Notes under the pieces: model-generated
What the model saw: only the letters and a program-made list of their open reading frames with translations
Told to the model about the DNA's origin: nothing
The model's database searches: none
Part shown: piece after piece, positions 1 through 9,296 of the stretch
Position numbering within the stretch: position 1 is the stretch's first letter
How the letters are laid out: every line of letters starts with the position of its first letter
Position numbers and translations under genes: made by a program
Origin: an uncultured Porphyromonadaceae bacterium
GTDB lineage: Bacteria > Bacteroidota > Bacteroidia > Bacteroidales > Muribaculaceae
Reading direction: 5' to 3'
NCBI GenBank assembly: GCA_900540625.1
Contig: UQGP01000002.1
Coordinates: 1-64,000 of the forward strand
DNA length: 64,000 nt

Positions 1-308
1 TACACGTATGCCAAGACCCTGGTAATTCCAAGGTCGTTAATCTTCCTCGTTTTTTGATGCGGTTGCCCTGGCTGACTGAACAATCTAAATCCGGTGAAAC
101 CAAATTATGCATACTCGGATGTGGCAGGCGACATCGAAGACATACGAGACAAAGCGTTTTTTCGGTTAAAAAGTGTTGCAAAACAGCATTTGCAGATAAT
201 TATTCGTACATTTACACCGCAAAGAGCACGACGCCACGGCGCCCGTCCTTTGATACTATATCATACTTTTATCCATATACGAACAACAAAAGCCACAATA
301 CACCGACC
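1..308. other. Leader region upstream of malQ, no gene seen
   Basis: No convincing gene. A weak hairpin (GACC near 15-18 with GGTC near 31-34) followed by a run of six T at about 51-56 could be the terminator of a transcript entering from the left. An open frame from 54 runs into malQ, but its translation does not look like protein and it would extend the enzyme beyond the family N-terminus, so I treat it as untranslated. A clear TAnnTTTG promoter was not found here. Confidence 0.4.
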
Positions 309-2993
309 ATGAAGATTGTATTCAGCGTCAACTACCGCACCAATTGGGGCGAGAACCTCGTACTTACGGGCAATATCGCACACTTGGGTTCTAACAACAT
401 CGACACAGCCGTACCGATGAAACTACTGGGCACGGACAAATGGACGGCAGAGATTGACATCCCCGCCAACACTCCGGACTTCGAATACTCCTATGCAGTA
501 CGCCGCGATGATGGCAGCTGCAAACACGAATGGGGTCATCCACACCATTTCTTTATGCCCGATGATGCCGGCCACGCCGTATACGTCAACGACCGTTGGC
601 AGGATCAACCGTGGGACAAGCCATACTACTCGTCGGCAATTACCGACTGCATCAACCGCCGCAACGATGCGGCCACGGCCGCTCGCGTGCTGCCTTGCGC
701 CGGAATGGTCAACATTCAGGTCTGGGCGCCAATGATACGTCCCGAACAGGTTCTCGCCGTCTGCGGCGAAACACCGTCATTGGGCAAATGGGATCCCGCA
801 CAAGCCGTGGTCATGTCCACACACGACTTCCCGCTATGGAGCGTCAACATCCCGGCTGCCGGGCTAAGCGTTGCCACCGAATACAAGTTCGTAATCCTCG
901 ACAAAGAATCCGGCAAACTCGTGGCATGGGAACTGGGGAACAACCGCACCCTCGGAACACAACCCACGCGCGACACCGCCTCACTGCTTACCGGGATGCG
1001 CCTGCGCAATCCTCTGGCACCTTGGCGCGGTGCCGGCGTAGCCATACCGGTATTCTCGATACGTACACGCAACGACTTCGGCGTCGGCGACTTCTACGAC
1101 CTTACTCTTATGGTTGACTGGGCCGCGATGACGCACCAAAACTTTATACAAATCCTGCCCATCAACGACACCACGATGACGGGGACTTGGACGGACTCGT
1201 ACCCCTACAATGCCAATTCGACATTCGCGCTCCATCCTATGTATCTGCACCTCGAGGCTGTAGGCGAGTTGCATGATCCTGCACGTCGCAAATACTACCG
1301 GGACCTGGCCGCCGAGCTCAACGGGTTGGACACCGTCGACTACGAACGCGTCACTCATGCCAAGGCCGAGTACGTGCGCGAAATCTTCGCACAAGACGGC
1401 GCCAAGACAATCGCTTCGGCCGACTTCAAGGCCTTCGTAAAACGTAACGCCGGATGGCTGCCTAATTACGCGGCTTTCTGTGTCCTGCGCGACCGCTTCG
1501 GCACAGCCGACTTCTCGCAATGGGGCAAATACGCCAAGTTCTCCAAGGAATTGGTCAAGAAGCTGGCCAAAGAGGCTCCCGATGAAACAAACATCGTATA
1601 CTTCACCCAATACCATCTGGACAAGCAACTGAAGACCGTGCGCGACTACGCACACAGCAAAGGCGTAGTCATTAAAGGCGACATTCCCATCGGAATCTCG
1701 CGCACAAGCGTAGACGCATGGACCGATGCACGCCTGTTCAACATGGACTGCCAAGCCGGCGCACCGCCGGATGATTTCTCTGTTCTGGGCCAAAACTGGG
1801 GGTTACCCACATACAACTGGGAGGAAATGAACCGCGACGGATTTGCCTGGTGGAAAGCACGTTTCCGCAAGATGTCCGAATACTTCGATGCATACCGCAT
1901 AGACCATGTCTTGGGCTTCTTCCGCATTTGGGAAATACCCATGGACGCCGTACACGGCCTGCTGGGCACCTTCAATCCCGCTCTGCCTTTCACCCCGGAC
2001 GAGCTGCGATACAACTACGACTTCTGGATAGACGTAGACCTGCACACCACACCGTTCATTATGGACTACTTCCTGGGCGACTTCTTCGGCGAATACACCG
2101 ACGAAGCGCGCAAGAGCTTCCTCGTCGATGCCGGATACGGACGCTACAAATTACGCCCCGAATTCGACACACAACGCAAGGTTGCCGACTTCTTTGACAC
2201 GCTGCCCAAAGACGACAAAAACACACGGATGTACAACGCGCTGCTGGGCCTTATAGACAACGTGCTGTTCATCGAAGACAGCCGCGAGAAAGGCAAGTAC
2301 CACCCGCGCATATCGGCTCAATACACCTATATATACCGCTCGCTCAACGACTACGAACGCTGGTGCTTCGACCGATTGTACAACGACTTCTTCTATCACC
2401 GCCACAACGACTTCTGGTACGGTAAAGCTATGTGGAAACTGCCGCCGCTCACCGAAGCCACAGATATGCTCACCTGCGCCGAAGACCTCGGCATGATTCC
2501 GGAATGTGTGCCCGCTGTGATGCAAAACCTCGAGATTCTGGCCCTGGAAATTCAGCGTATGCCCAAAAATCCGAACCTCACCTTCGGCAACACCCACGAC
2601 TACCCGTACTACTCGGTATGCACCACCTCGACACACGATATGGGCGGCATACGCGTATGGTGGGAAGAAAACCGCGAAAAGACACAGCGATACTTCAACG
2701 AAGTGCTGCAACAAGGCGGCACAGCACCATACTTCGCCGAGCCCTGGATATGTGACGCTATCGTGGACATGCACCTCAAGTCACCGTCGATGCTGTGCAT
2801 CCTGCCGCTGCAGGACTACCTGGCTATGGACGGAAAACTGCGACGCGAAAATCCCGCGGACGAAATCATCAATGTCCCGGCCAATCCGCGTCACTACTGG
2901 CGCTACCGTATGCACCTGAATATGGAGAACCTCATAAAAGCCGACGACTTCAACGATAAGTTGCGCGGCATGATTGACAACGCCGGACGCTGA
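309..2993 (+). CDS. malQ: 4-alpha-glucanotransferase with two starch-binding domains
   Basis: Amylomaltase (GH77) that transfers alpha-1,4-glucan segments between maltooligosaccharides in the cytoplasm, feeding glycogen or maltodextrin metabolism. The 894-residue protein begins with two CBM20-like beta domains (about residues 1-120 and 130-250), then the GH77 barrel. The RIDH motif carries the expected nucleophile (about D532), CAEDLG the acid/base (about E725) and STHDM the third acidic residue (about D777). The start at 309 is chosen because MKIVFSVNYR begins the first CBM20 strand; the frame is open upstream to 54 but not protein-like. Length and architecture match the long Bacteroidota/plant DPE2-like form rather than the roughly 500-residue bacterial form. 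A small gene follows 35 bp downstream and is probably co-transcribed. Confidence 0.95.
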   Translation: MKIVFSVNYRTNWGENLVLTGNIAHLGSNNIDTAVPMKLLGTDKWTAEIDIPANTPDFEYSYAVRRDDGSCKHEWGHPHHFFMPDDAGHAVYVNDRWQDQPWDKPYYSSAITDCINRRNDAATAARVLPCAGMVNIQVWAPMIRPEQVLAVCGETPSLGKWDPAQAVVMSTHDFPLWSVNIPAAGLSVATEYKFVILDKESGKLVAWELGNNRTLGTQPTRDTASLLTGMRLRNPLAPWRGAGVAIPVFSIRTRNDFGVGDFYDLTLMVDWAAMTHQNFIQILPINDTTMTGTWTDSYPYNANSTFALHPMYLHLEAVGELHDPARRKYYRDLAAELNGLDTVDYERVTHAKAEYVREIFAQDGAKTIASADFKAFVKRNAGWLPNYAAFCVLRDRFGTADFSQWGKYAKFSKELVKKLAKEAPDETNIVYFTQYHLDKQLKTVRDYAHSKGVVIKGDIPIGISRTSVDAWTDARLFNMDCQAGAPPDDFSVLGQNWGLPTYNWEEMNRDGFAWWKARFRKMSEYFDAYRIDHVLGFFRIWEIPMDAVHGLLGTFNPALPFTPDELRYNYDFWIDVDLHTTPFIMDYFLGDFFGEYTDEARKSFLVDAGYGRYKLRPEFDTQRKVADFFDTLPKDDKNTRMYNALLGLIDNVLFIEDSREKGKYHPRISAQYTYIYRSLNDYERWCFDRLYNDFFYHRHNDFWYGKAMWKLPPLTEATDMLTCAEDLGMIPECVPAVMQNLEILALEIQRMPKNPNLTFGNTHDYPYYSVCTTSTHDMGGIRVWWEENREKTQRYFNEVLQQGGTAPYFAEPWICDAIVDMHLKSPSMLCILPLQDYLAMDGKLRRENPADEIINVPANPRHYWRYRMHLNMENLIKADDFNDKLRGMIDNAGR

Positions 2994-3028
2994 CACCTAC
3001 TCCAACTAAGCACAACGCGCGACACAAT

Positions 3029-3748
3029 ATGACCATCGACGCCGAAGATCTGCGGGCCCAGTGCCTGAAGATGCGATACAGCCGACGACTTGTCGAGCCC
3101 GAAGTATTCCCCTCCGATCAGGAGTGGGAATACATCACCGGGCGCGCTATGACGGGCATAGGTTCAAGCCTTTATCGCAAATACCTGGTATCATGGAGCC
3201 TGCCCGAGGACGAGCGCACAGACATCCACTGCAGCGCGCTGCAATGGTTTCCGCAATACATTGCAACCGTACCGCGCGACTACGCTCTGGGGGTTGTCTA
3301 TGGCGACATATCATCCTGTCCACAAGCCACCCTTGCCGTAATATATAAGGCCCGACTATTCGATGCCGATATGTTGCGCGATGTGCTGCACTCCACCGAG
3401 CCGCTGTCGCCACCACTTCCTCAAGGTTATTACCCGCTGACATTCGTCGTCGAATGTCTGGACGCATACCAGCCCGAGTACACCAACGATACCCTCGAAT
3501 CGATGCGCGAGCTATATCGCGACATCACCGACCCCGAGCCACTGGGACGCATCACCGACAGCCGCGCAATCTTCGGCGGCGGCACCAAGTACGAGTGTCC
3601 GCAAGGACACATCAACGATGCAGGCCAAGAATACTGCATCCAACCGGGTTGCGGCCTCAACATCTACGGGCTACGCCAACGCCACGAGGCTCTCATCACT
3701 GCCTTCGCCGAGCGCATAGATGCCCTTGCCGCCCTCCTTGCCCACTGA
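3029..3748 (+). CDS. Hypothetical protein with C-terminal zinc-ribbon-like motif
   Basis: I do not recognise this 239-residue family. It is soluble, with no signal peptide or membrane segment. Near the C-terminus C190, H194, C203 and C208 (in KYECPQGH and YCIQPGCG) form a plausible metal-binding knuckle; the rest is mixed alpha/beta with no known motif. It starts 35 bp after malQ on the same strand, so it is likely translated from the same mRNA, but nothing in the sequence ties it to glucan metabolism. After its stop come an 8-9 bp hairpin (3836-3857) and the promoter of non-coding element A. Confidence 0.75.
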   Translation: MTIDAEDLRAQCLKMRYSRRLVEPEVFPSDQEWEYITGRAMTGIGSSLYRKYLVSWSLPEDERTDIHCSALQWFPQYIATVPRDYALGVVYGDISSCPQATLAVIYKARLFDADMLRDVLHSTEPLSPPLPQGYYPLTFVVECLDAYQPEYTNDTLESMRELYRDITDPEPLGRITDSRAIFGGGTKYECPQGHINDAGQEYCIQPGCGLNIYGLRQRHEALITAFAERIDALAALLAH

Positions 3749-3850
3749 CAGCGCCGCCCGTATTTCCAGCCCTCAATCAAGTCAAACAACTTAAAAGTCT
3801 TTAACTCAACAAGTTCACTAAACATTATTGACCTACGCAAAAAATAGTTT

Positions 3851-3882
3851 TTGCGTGTCCGGAAAATCTTACCTATCTTTGC
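3851..3882 (+). promoter_or_regulatory. Bacteroidota-type promoter of non-coding element A
   Basis: TTTG at 3851-3854, a 20-base spacer and TATCTTTG at 3875-3882 match the Bacteroidota housekeeping promoter exactly. Transcription would begin near 3889. The -33 box lies in the right arm of a perfect 9-bp hairpin (acgcaaaaa 3836-3844, tttttgcgt 3849-3857), which may be the terminator of the preceding gene. Confidence 0.75.
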
Positions 3883-3888
3883 AATAAG

Positions 3889-4224
3889 TCTTGACACACG
3901 CGCAAGGTGACGCAGAGCCGTCCCCACAAGCGTCTGTGCCAAAGACCGTACATTTTGATAAAAAAGCGTATATCTACGCTTGTTCTTGGCTGCCTGGAAC
4001 GTCGAACACTCCAAATACCCGTCAAAGGACATAGCAACGATAGGCGCCACGGTATGTATTTACCATCCAAGGCACGCTCCGAGAGGGCTTTAATCTCTCG
4101 GAGCAGGTCTTGGACTACGTACATATATACAGCGTGGAGTCGGCGTTGTTTGCTCTTGGCGGATTGGCAAGTTCGACGGCCACAGGTAGCGGAGCGAGCA
4201 ACGACACGGCTCCCGCTTTTTTTT
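3889..4224 (+). ncRNA. Structured non-coding RNA candidate, element A
   Basis: About 336 nt lie between a good promoter and an intrinsic terminator with no credible open frame. Hairpins seen: aagcgta/tacgctt (3964-3970 with 3975-3981) and a perfect 10-bp stem gctccgagag/ctctcggagc (4076-4085 with 4095-4104). Near the 3' end ttgctc (4150-4155) can pair with gagcaa (4196-4201), and the terminator stem (4188-4195 with 4209-4217) crosses it, giving a pseudoknot. A second copy with the same order of elements is at 28610-28976: both have AAGCG..CGCTT followed by TTCTTG, both have a GTCAA(A)GGA(C/T)ATAGCAAC core (4021-4038 here), and both end in the same crossing helices. The element lies 60 bp upstream of the restriction-modification genes. 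I cannot assign it to an RNA family. Confidence 0.6.
4188..4224 (+). terminator. Intrinsic terminator of element A
   Basis: The stem agcggagc / gctcccgct (one bulged base) is followed by eight T at 4217-4224. It ends the putative RNA before the next gene starts at 4285. Confidence 0.7.
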
Positions 4225-4284
4225 ATCCCCCCATAGAACTTTTTGCTGCCATACGGAGCCTACGGCACTCACCGTGGACATTGT

Positions 4285-5283
4285 ATGCCGTCTTCGCTAC
4301 TTATAGACATACTTGAGAATGATCTCGACCCGCAGGTCCTTGCGCTATTGCTCAAGGATCATACGGCCAGTCGCGGTCTACCGGAGGGCGAACAACGGAA
4401 TATCATCTGGGCTACAGATGATTACGCCGACTTAGGCGAGGGTTATGGTTATCATGACGAAATTCGGCCCGAACTGGTTGTCGGCGTCCACGGACGCGTC
4501 ATACAGCCACGTGTACTCAAGTCGCGAGAAGCGCAGCAGAACCGTTCACGCGACAAGGCGGAAGTCTTCACCCCGGCATGGATATGCAATGCTCAAGTCA
4601 ATCTTGTGGACAGCGCTTGGTTTGGCCGCGACGGTGTGTTCAATACCGAGAACGAGGACCGCACATGGACGGTAAACACCGATAAAGTGTCATTCCCTCA
4701 GGGCAAAACATGGATGGATTATGTACGCGATGTACGCCTCGAAATCACCTGTGGAGAAGCGCCATACCTGGTCGGCCGCTATGACACGGTATTGGGCGAA
4801 GCTATACCTCTCGGCCGACGCATAGGCATCCTTGACCGCAAACTCCGCGTCATCGGCGAGAATACGGAGACCACCGGCGAGTGGCTCAAAGCTGCCGCCG
4901 TCGCCTTCCAAAGCGTCTACGGCTATGACTGGCAGGGCGATAATGTCGTCCTCGCCCGCGAGTCGCTGTTGTATTCTTTCATCGATTATTATCGCGACAA
5001 ATTCGGCAAGGATCCTTTGAAGCGGTCGCTGCTGCAAATTGCGTACATAGTGTCGTGGAATATCTGGCAAATGGACGGCCTCAAATGCGTCATTCCCGAC
5101 ACCTGCGGACAGCCTACAGTCGAGCACAGCCTTTTCGGCGACGAGGTTGTCCAACATCCGTGCGAGGGATGCCGCACCGGCGACATTCACCGTCACAACG
5201 GAATATATTGCCTGATACGCGACTGGCGCAAGAAACCTCGTGATCGCCAGGTCGAGCCTTTTGTGAACTCAATATCTAAATGA
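4285..5283 (+). CDS. Restriction-modification methylase-like partner subunit
   Basis: A 332-residue protein of the type annotated as 'restriction endonuclease subunit M' beside large Eco57I-like proteins. KAEVFTPAWIC (about residues 88-98) resembles the FTP motif X of N6-adenine methylases, and LEITCGEAPYL (about 152-162) resembles a variant SAM-binding motif I. I see no catalytic NPPY, which is instead in the downstream protein. My inference is that the two form one enzyme, with this subunit giving a second SAM-fold half or aiding target recognition. The start is set at MPSSLLIDIL; an upstream ATG at 4243 adds 14 unlikely residues. The next gene begins 10 bp after the stop, so they form an operon headed by element A. 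Confidence 0.75.
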   Translation: MPSSLLIDILENDLDPQVLALLLKDHTASRGLPEGEQRNIIWATDDYADLGEGYGYHDEIRPELVVGVHGRVIQPRVLKSREAQQNRSRDKAEVFTPAWICNAQVNLVDSAWFGRDGVFNTENEDRTWTVNTDKVSFPQGKTWMDYVRDVRLEITCGEAPYLVGRYDTVLGEAIPLGRRIGILDRKLRVIGENTETTGEWLKAAAVAFQSVYGYDWQGDNVVLARESLLYSFIDYYRDKFGKDPLKRSLLQIAYIVSWNIWQMDGLKCVIPDTCGQPTVEHSLFGDEVVQHPCEGCRTGDIHRHNGIYCLIRDWRKKPRDRQVEPFVNSISK

Positions 5284-5293
5284 CTGCTATACC

Positions 5294-8200
5294 ATGCTCT
5301 TCGATTCAACACTCAAGCCCAAACTAATCTATGTCTTCCGCATCAACGATACGGCACATGCCGGATGCCTGAAAATAGGCGAAGCGACACTGCCTGACGG
5401 CAGCGATTTCGGCGGATTTTCACCCTGTTCGCACGTATTGAACCAGGCGGCCAAGAAGCGTATCGACCAATACACCCGTACCGCCGGAATCAGCTATGAG
5501 CTGATGTATACCGAAGTGACATTATACTTCGGCGGAGGTACGGTCAAGTCCTTCAACGACAAAGCGGTGCACGAGGTATTGACACGCAGCGGCATCAAAC
5601 GGCGAACCGCTGCCGGATGGGGCAGCGAGTGGTTCGAGACCGACCTCGCCACCGTAAAGAATGCCATAAAGGCGGTCAAGGAGGGTCGAAAGTCGCTTTC
5701 GGCATCGGAAAAGACAGAGGAACAAAATCCTATCGTTTTCCGACCCGAACAACGAGACGCCATAGAAAAGACCGAGAAGCAGTTTCGCCGAAGCAATCAA
5801 ATGCTGTGGAACGCCAAGATGCGTTTCGGCAAGACGCTATCAGCGTTACAGGTGGTCAAGGATATGGGCTTCCGCCGCACACTCATTCTTACCCATCGCC
5901 CGGTGGTGGACGACGGCTGGTATGACGACTTCCACAAAATTTTCTATGACCGCCGGGACTTTGCTTACGGCTCGCGCAACAAGGGCGAATCGTTTGCCTC
6001 GCTTGAGGCTCGGGCAAAGGCCGAAGGGTTGCATTACACATATTTTGCCTCGATGCAAGACTTGCGCGGCTCGGAACAAGTCGGCGGCAAGTTTGACAAG
6101 AACAACGAGATATTCTCCACACGCTGGGATTTGCTGATAGTGGACGAGGCGCATGAGGGCACACAGACCGAGTTGGGGCAGAGCGTAATACACGAGCTGA
6201 TCAAGGACGACACCAAGGTGTTGTCGCTGTCAGGCACGCCTTTCAACCTCTTTGACGAATACAAGGAGAGCGAGGTCTACACCTGGGACTACGTGATGGA
6301 GCAAAAGGCCAAGGCCGAATGGGATTTGGAGCATTTCGGCGACCCGAATCCTTATGAAGGACTGCCTACTATGAACATATACACCTACGACCTCGGACGA
6401 CTGCTCAAGGAGTATATCGACGAGGACGTGGCTTTCAATTTCCGCGAGTTTTTCCGCGTTAATGACTCGGGCGAATTTGTACACCGCAAAGACGTTGCGG
6501 CTTTCTTGGACTTGCTGTGCCGCAAGGACAAGGACACGGATAGCGCCTACCCTTTCGCCACAGACGAGTATCGCAACAATTTCCGCCATACGCTATGGAT
6601 GATTCCGGGCGTAAAGTCTGCGCTTGCTTTGCAGCGTATGCTGGAACGGCATCCCGTCTTCCAGCACTTTCATATAGTGAACGTAGCCGGCGAGGGCGAC
6701 CCTACGGAGGAGGAAAACGCGGAGGCGTTGGCATTGCTACGCTCGAAAATCGGCGACAATCCGGACGAGACACGCACCATCACCCTGTCGTGCGGACGCC
6801 TGACCACCGGCGTCACCGTCCGCGAATGGACGGCTGTGCTTATGCTGTCAGGATCGCTGAATACGGCGGCAGCCGGATATATGCAGACTATCTTCCGCGT
6901 ACAATCGCCGGCGACTATCAACGGCCGCGTCAAGGAGAACTGCTATGTCTTTGACTTCGCGCCGGACCGCACGCTCAAGGTGCTGGCCGAAACAGCGAAG
7001 ATTTCGACCAAGGCGGGCAAGACGTCCTCGGACGACCGCACGGCCATGGCGGAGTTCCTGAATTTCTGCCCGGTCATAGGTATGGAGGGGTCACGGATGC
7101 ACAAGTTCGATGTGGACACGATGCTGCGCCAGCTCAAGAAGGTGTATATCGAGCGAGTAGTCGCCAACGGCTTCGAGGACGGGTACCTGTACAACGACGA
7201 GCTGCTGAAACTGGGAGAGGTTGAGATCAATGAATTCGAGGATCTCAAGAAGACTATAGGCTCTACCAAGGCCATGCCGCGCACCAAGTCGGTGGATATC
7301 AACAACCAGGGTCTCACCAACGAGGAATACAGCGAATTGGAAGACCTGGAGAAGCGTAGCCGCTCCAAGAAGGACAAGGCCGAGATGTCCGAGGAGCAAA
7401 AGCGGCGTCTCGAGGAACTGAGGAAACGCCGAAAGAACCGCGAAAACGCCATATCAATTCTGCGCGGCATCTCGATACGTATGCCGCTGATGATATACGG
7501 CGCGGACATCGAGGATACAAAGGAAGAGATTACTATCGACAATTTCACTTCGCTTATCGACCCACTTTCTTGGGACGAATTTATGCCCCGAGGTGTGTCT
7601 AAGCAGAAGTTCAACGCCTTCCGCAAATATTACGACCCCGATATATTTGCAGCGGCAGCCAAACGCATACGCAATATGGTACGCTCCGCCGATAAGCTCT
7701 CGATTGAGCAACGCATCGAGCGAATCACTCAGATTTTCGCAACATTCCGCAACCCCGATAAGGAAACCGTCTTGACTCCGTGGCGCGTAGTCAATATGCA
7801 CATTTCGGACACTATCGGCGGTTATTGCTTCCTTGATGAAGACTTCAAAGAACCCATCTCAGAACCTCGGTTTGTTGACCGAGGTAAAGTTACTTCCGAA
7901 GTATTCAATCCCGATACACATATCCTCGAAATCAATTCAAAGACCGGTCTATACCCGCTTTTTATGGCGTATTCTACCTACCGCTCACGCCTTGCTAATC
8001 TCTTGACTTCGCCTGAGTCGGTAGAAGATGAATGGGCTGTGTGGCGCAGTGTCGTAGCCGAAAACATCTTTGTAATTTGCAAAACGCCGATGGCTAAACA
8101 AATTACTAAGCGTACACTTGTAGGCTTCCGATCGCTTAAGGTCAATACTCGCTATTTCGAGGACTTAATCAACCAAATCAAAAACAAACCGAGTAACTTT

Positions 8201-9295
8201 ATCGATAAAGTTGCTAAAGGCAAATCGTTCTGGAAAGCCGTAAACAACGACAATATGAAATTCAACGCAATAGTCGGCAACCCACCATATCAAGTTAATG
8301 ATGGTAGTGGAGCTTCTGATGATGCTGCTAACCCTGTTTACCAACTATTTGTTAGAGTCTCCACACAAATCGCACCATCATACTTTTCTCTAATCATGCC
8401 TTCAAAGTGGATGATTGGAGGTAAAGCTGTGTTGAAGCCATTCCGTAAAGAAATGATGTCAGATGAACATATCTCTAAATTCTACGACATGGAGGACTCC
8501 GGATATTGTTTCAATGGACAGCATATTGATGGAGGTATTTGCTATTTCCTTTGGGATAAACGACACTCTGGAGAACTGTCATATAGTTATAGACCGGCAA
8601 GCTCTGAGCCAATTATTACTCATCGTAAATTATCAGATGGCAACTCAGACATTGTTATACGTGATACGCGCAGACAATCTATTATTACAAAAGTCTCAAT
8701 TAACGTCCCTTTGTTCAAGGAAATAGTAAGCCTTACTCAGCCTTATGGCATTCGCAAAGATCTTTTCAATTCTCCTGAACGATATCCGGCATCTAATTTG
8801 CAATTTTCTCCATTCCCTGGCTCTACTAAAGTTTATGGAGTTAAAGGCATAAAAGGAGGCGCTAAGAGAACTATTGGCTTTATCAATCCCACGATTATTT
8901 CCAAAAATCATAAGTGGATTGATATGTACAAGCTGTTCTTCACGACGAGTTATTCTACTAATGCGATTAACCCGCCTGAATCCATCGTTGGAGAGCGTAA
9001 TTCAGTATGTACCGAAACGTTCTTGAATGTCGGTCCGTTCAATTCTGAAGCTGAACAAGTAAATTGTAAAAAGTTCTTTGATACGAATTTTTTCAAAATT
9101 CTTCTGTTCTTCGGTAGAGGTACTATGCAAGTATCTCAAGATGTTTTCCGATTTGTTCCACTTCAAGACTTTACCGCGCAGTCGGATATTGATTGGTCGA
9201 AACCTGTTGCCGACATAGACCGTCAGCTCTACGAAAAGTATCAACTATCGGACAAAGAGATTGCCTTCATCGAATCTATGATTAAACCGATGTAA
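5294..9295 (+). CDS. Large restriction-modification protein: GIY-YIG-like, SF2 helicase and Eco57I-type methylase
   Basis: A 1333-residue fusion. Residues 1-130 look like a T5orf172/GIY-YIG-superfamily domain (IYVF near 12, LKIGEA near 26, conserved AVHEVL and SEWF spacing near 91 and 111), the probable nuclease. Residues 145-600 are an SF2 helicase: FRPEQ Q-motif-like, NAKMRFGKT with K180, DEAH at 284-287, LSGTPFN motif III, and a second RecA lobe with a GYMQTIFRVQS arginine-finger-like motif. A basic coiled coil at about 665-720 leads to the methylase, with variant motif I HILEINSKTG and catalytic NPPY at 996-999. The last 330 residues should hold target recognition. DNA from about 7.8 kb onward becomes AT-richer than the 5' half, suggesting domain exchange. 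Likely a host-protective DNA restriction and methylation enzyme. Confidence 0.85.
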   Translation: MLFDSTLKPKLIYVFRINDTAHAGCLKIGEATLPDGSDFGGFSPCSHVLNQAAKKRIDQYTRTAGISYELMYTEVTLYFGGGTVKSFNDKAVHEVLTRSGIKRRTAAGWGSEWFETDLATVKNAIKAVKEGRKSLSASEKTEEQNPIVFRPEQRDAIEKTEKQFRRSNQMLWNAKMRFGKTLSALQVVKDMGFRRTLILTHRPVVDDGWYDDFHKIFYDRRDFAYGSRNKGESFASLEARAKAEGLHYTYFASMQDLRGSEQVGGKFDKNNEIFSTRWDLLIVDEAHEGTQTELGQSVIHELIKDDTKVLSLSGTPFNLFDEYKESEVYTWDYVMEQKAKAEWDLEHFGDPNPYEGLPTMNIYTYDLGRLLKEYIDEDVAFNFREFFRVNDSGEFVHRKDVAAFLDLLCRKDKDTDSAYPFATDEYRNNFRHTLWMIPGVKSALALQRMLERHPVFQHFHIVNVAGEGDPTEEENAEALALLRSKIGDNPDETRTITLSCGRLTTGVTVREWTAVLMLSGSLNTAAAGYMQTIFRVQSPATINGRVKENCYVFDFAPDRTLKVLAETAKISTKAGKTSSDDRTAMAEFLNFCPVIGMEGSRMHKFDVDTMLRQLKKVYIERVVANGFEDGYLYNDELLKLGEVEINEFEDLKKTIGSTKAMPRTKSVDINNQGLTNEEYSELEDLEKRSRSKKDKAEMSEEQKRRLEELRKRRKNRENAISILRGISIRMPLMIYGADIEDTKEEITIDNFTSLIDPLSWDEFMPRGVSKQKFNAFRKYYDPDIFAAAAKRIRNMVRSADKLSIEQRIERITQIFATFRNPDKETVLTPWRVVNMHISDTIGGYCFLDEDFKEPISEPRFVDRGKVTSEVFNPDTHILEINSKTGLYPLFMAYSTYRSRLANLLTSPESVEDEWAVWRSVVAENIFVICKTPMAKQITKRTLVGFRSLKVNTRYFEDLINQIKNKPSNFIDKVAKGKSFWKAVNNDNMKFNAIVGNPPYQVNDGSGASDDAANPVYQLFVRVSTQIAPSYFSLIMPSKWMIGGKAVLKPFRKEMMSDEHISKFYDMEDSGYCFNGQHIDGGICYFLWDKRHSGELSYSYRPASSEPIITHRKLSDGNSDIVIRDTRRQSIITKVSINVPLFKEIVSLTQPYGIRKDLFNSPERYPASNLQFSPFPGSTKVYGVKGIKGGAKRTIGFINPTIISKNHKWIDMYKLFFTTSYSTNAINPPESIVGERNSVCTETFLNVGPFNSEAEQVNCKKFFDTNFFKILLFFGRGTMQVSQDVFRFVPLQDFTAQSDIDWSKPVADIDRQLYEKYQLSDKEIAFIESMIKPM

Positions 9296-9296
9296 T

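Noticed and set aside
54..308. N-terminal extension of malQ by 85 residues
   Set aside because: The translation is not protein-like and the family begins at the CBM20 strand encoded from 309.
981..1793. A 270-codon minus-strand frame inside malQ
   Set aside because: Fully inside the GH77 coding region, no homology-like motif, no promoter.
3889..4224. Element A as RNase P RNA, tmRNA or 6S RNA
   Set aside because: None of the conserved cores I know for those RNAs is present, and two diverged copies in one window argue against a housekeeping RNA.
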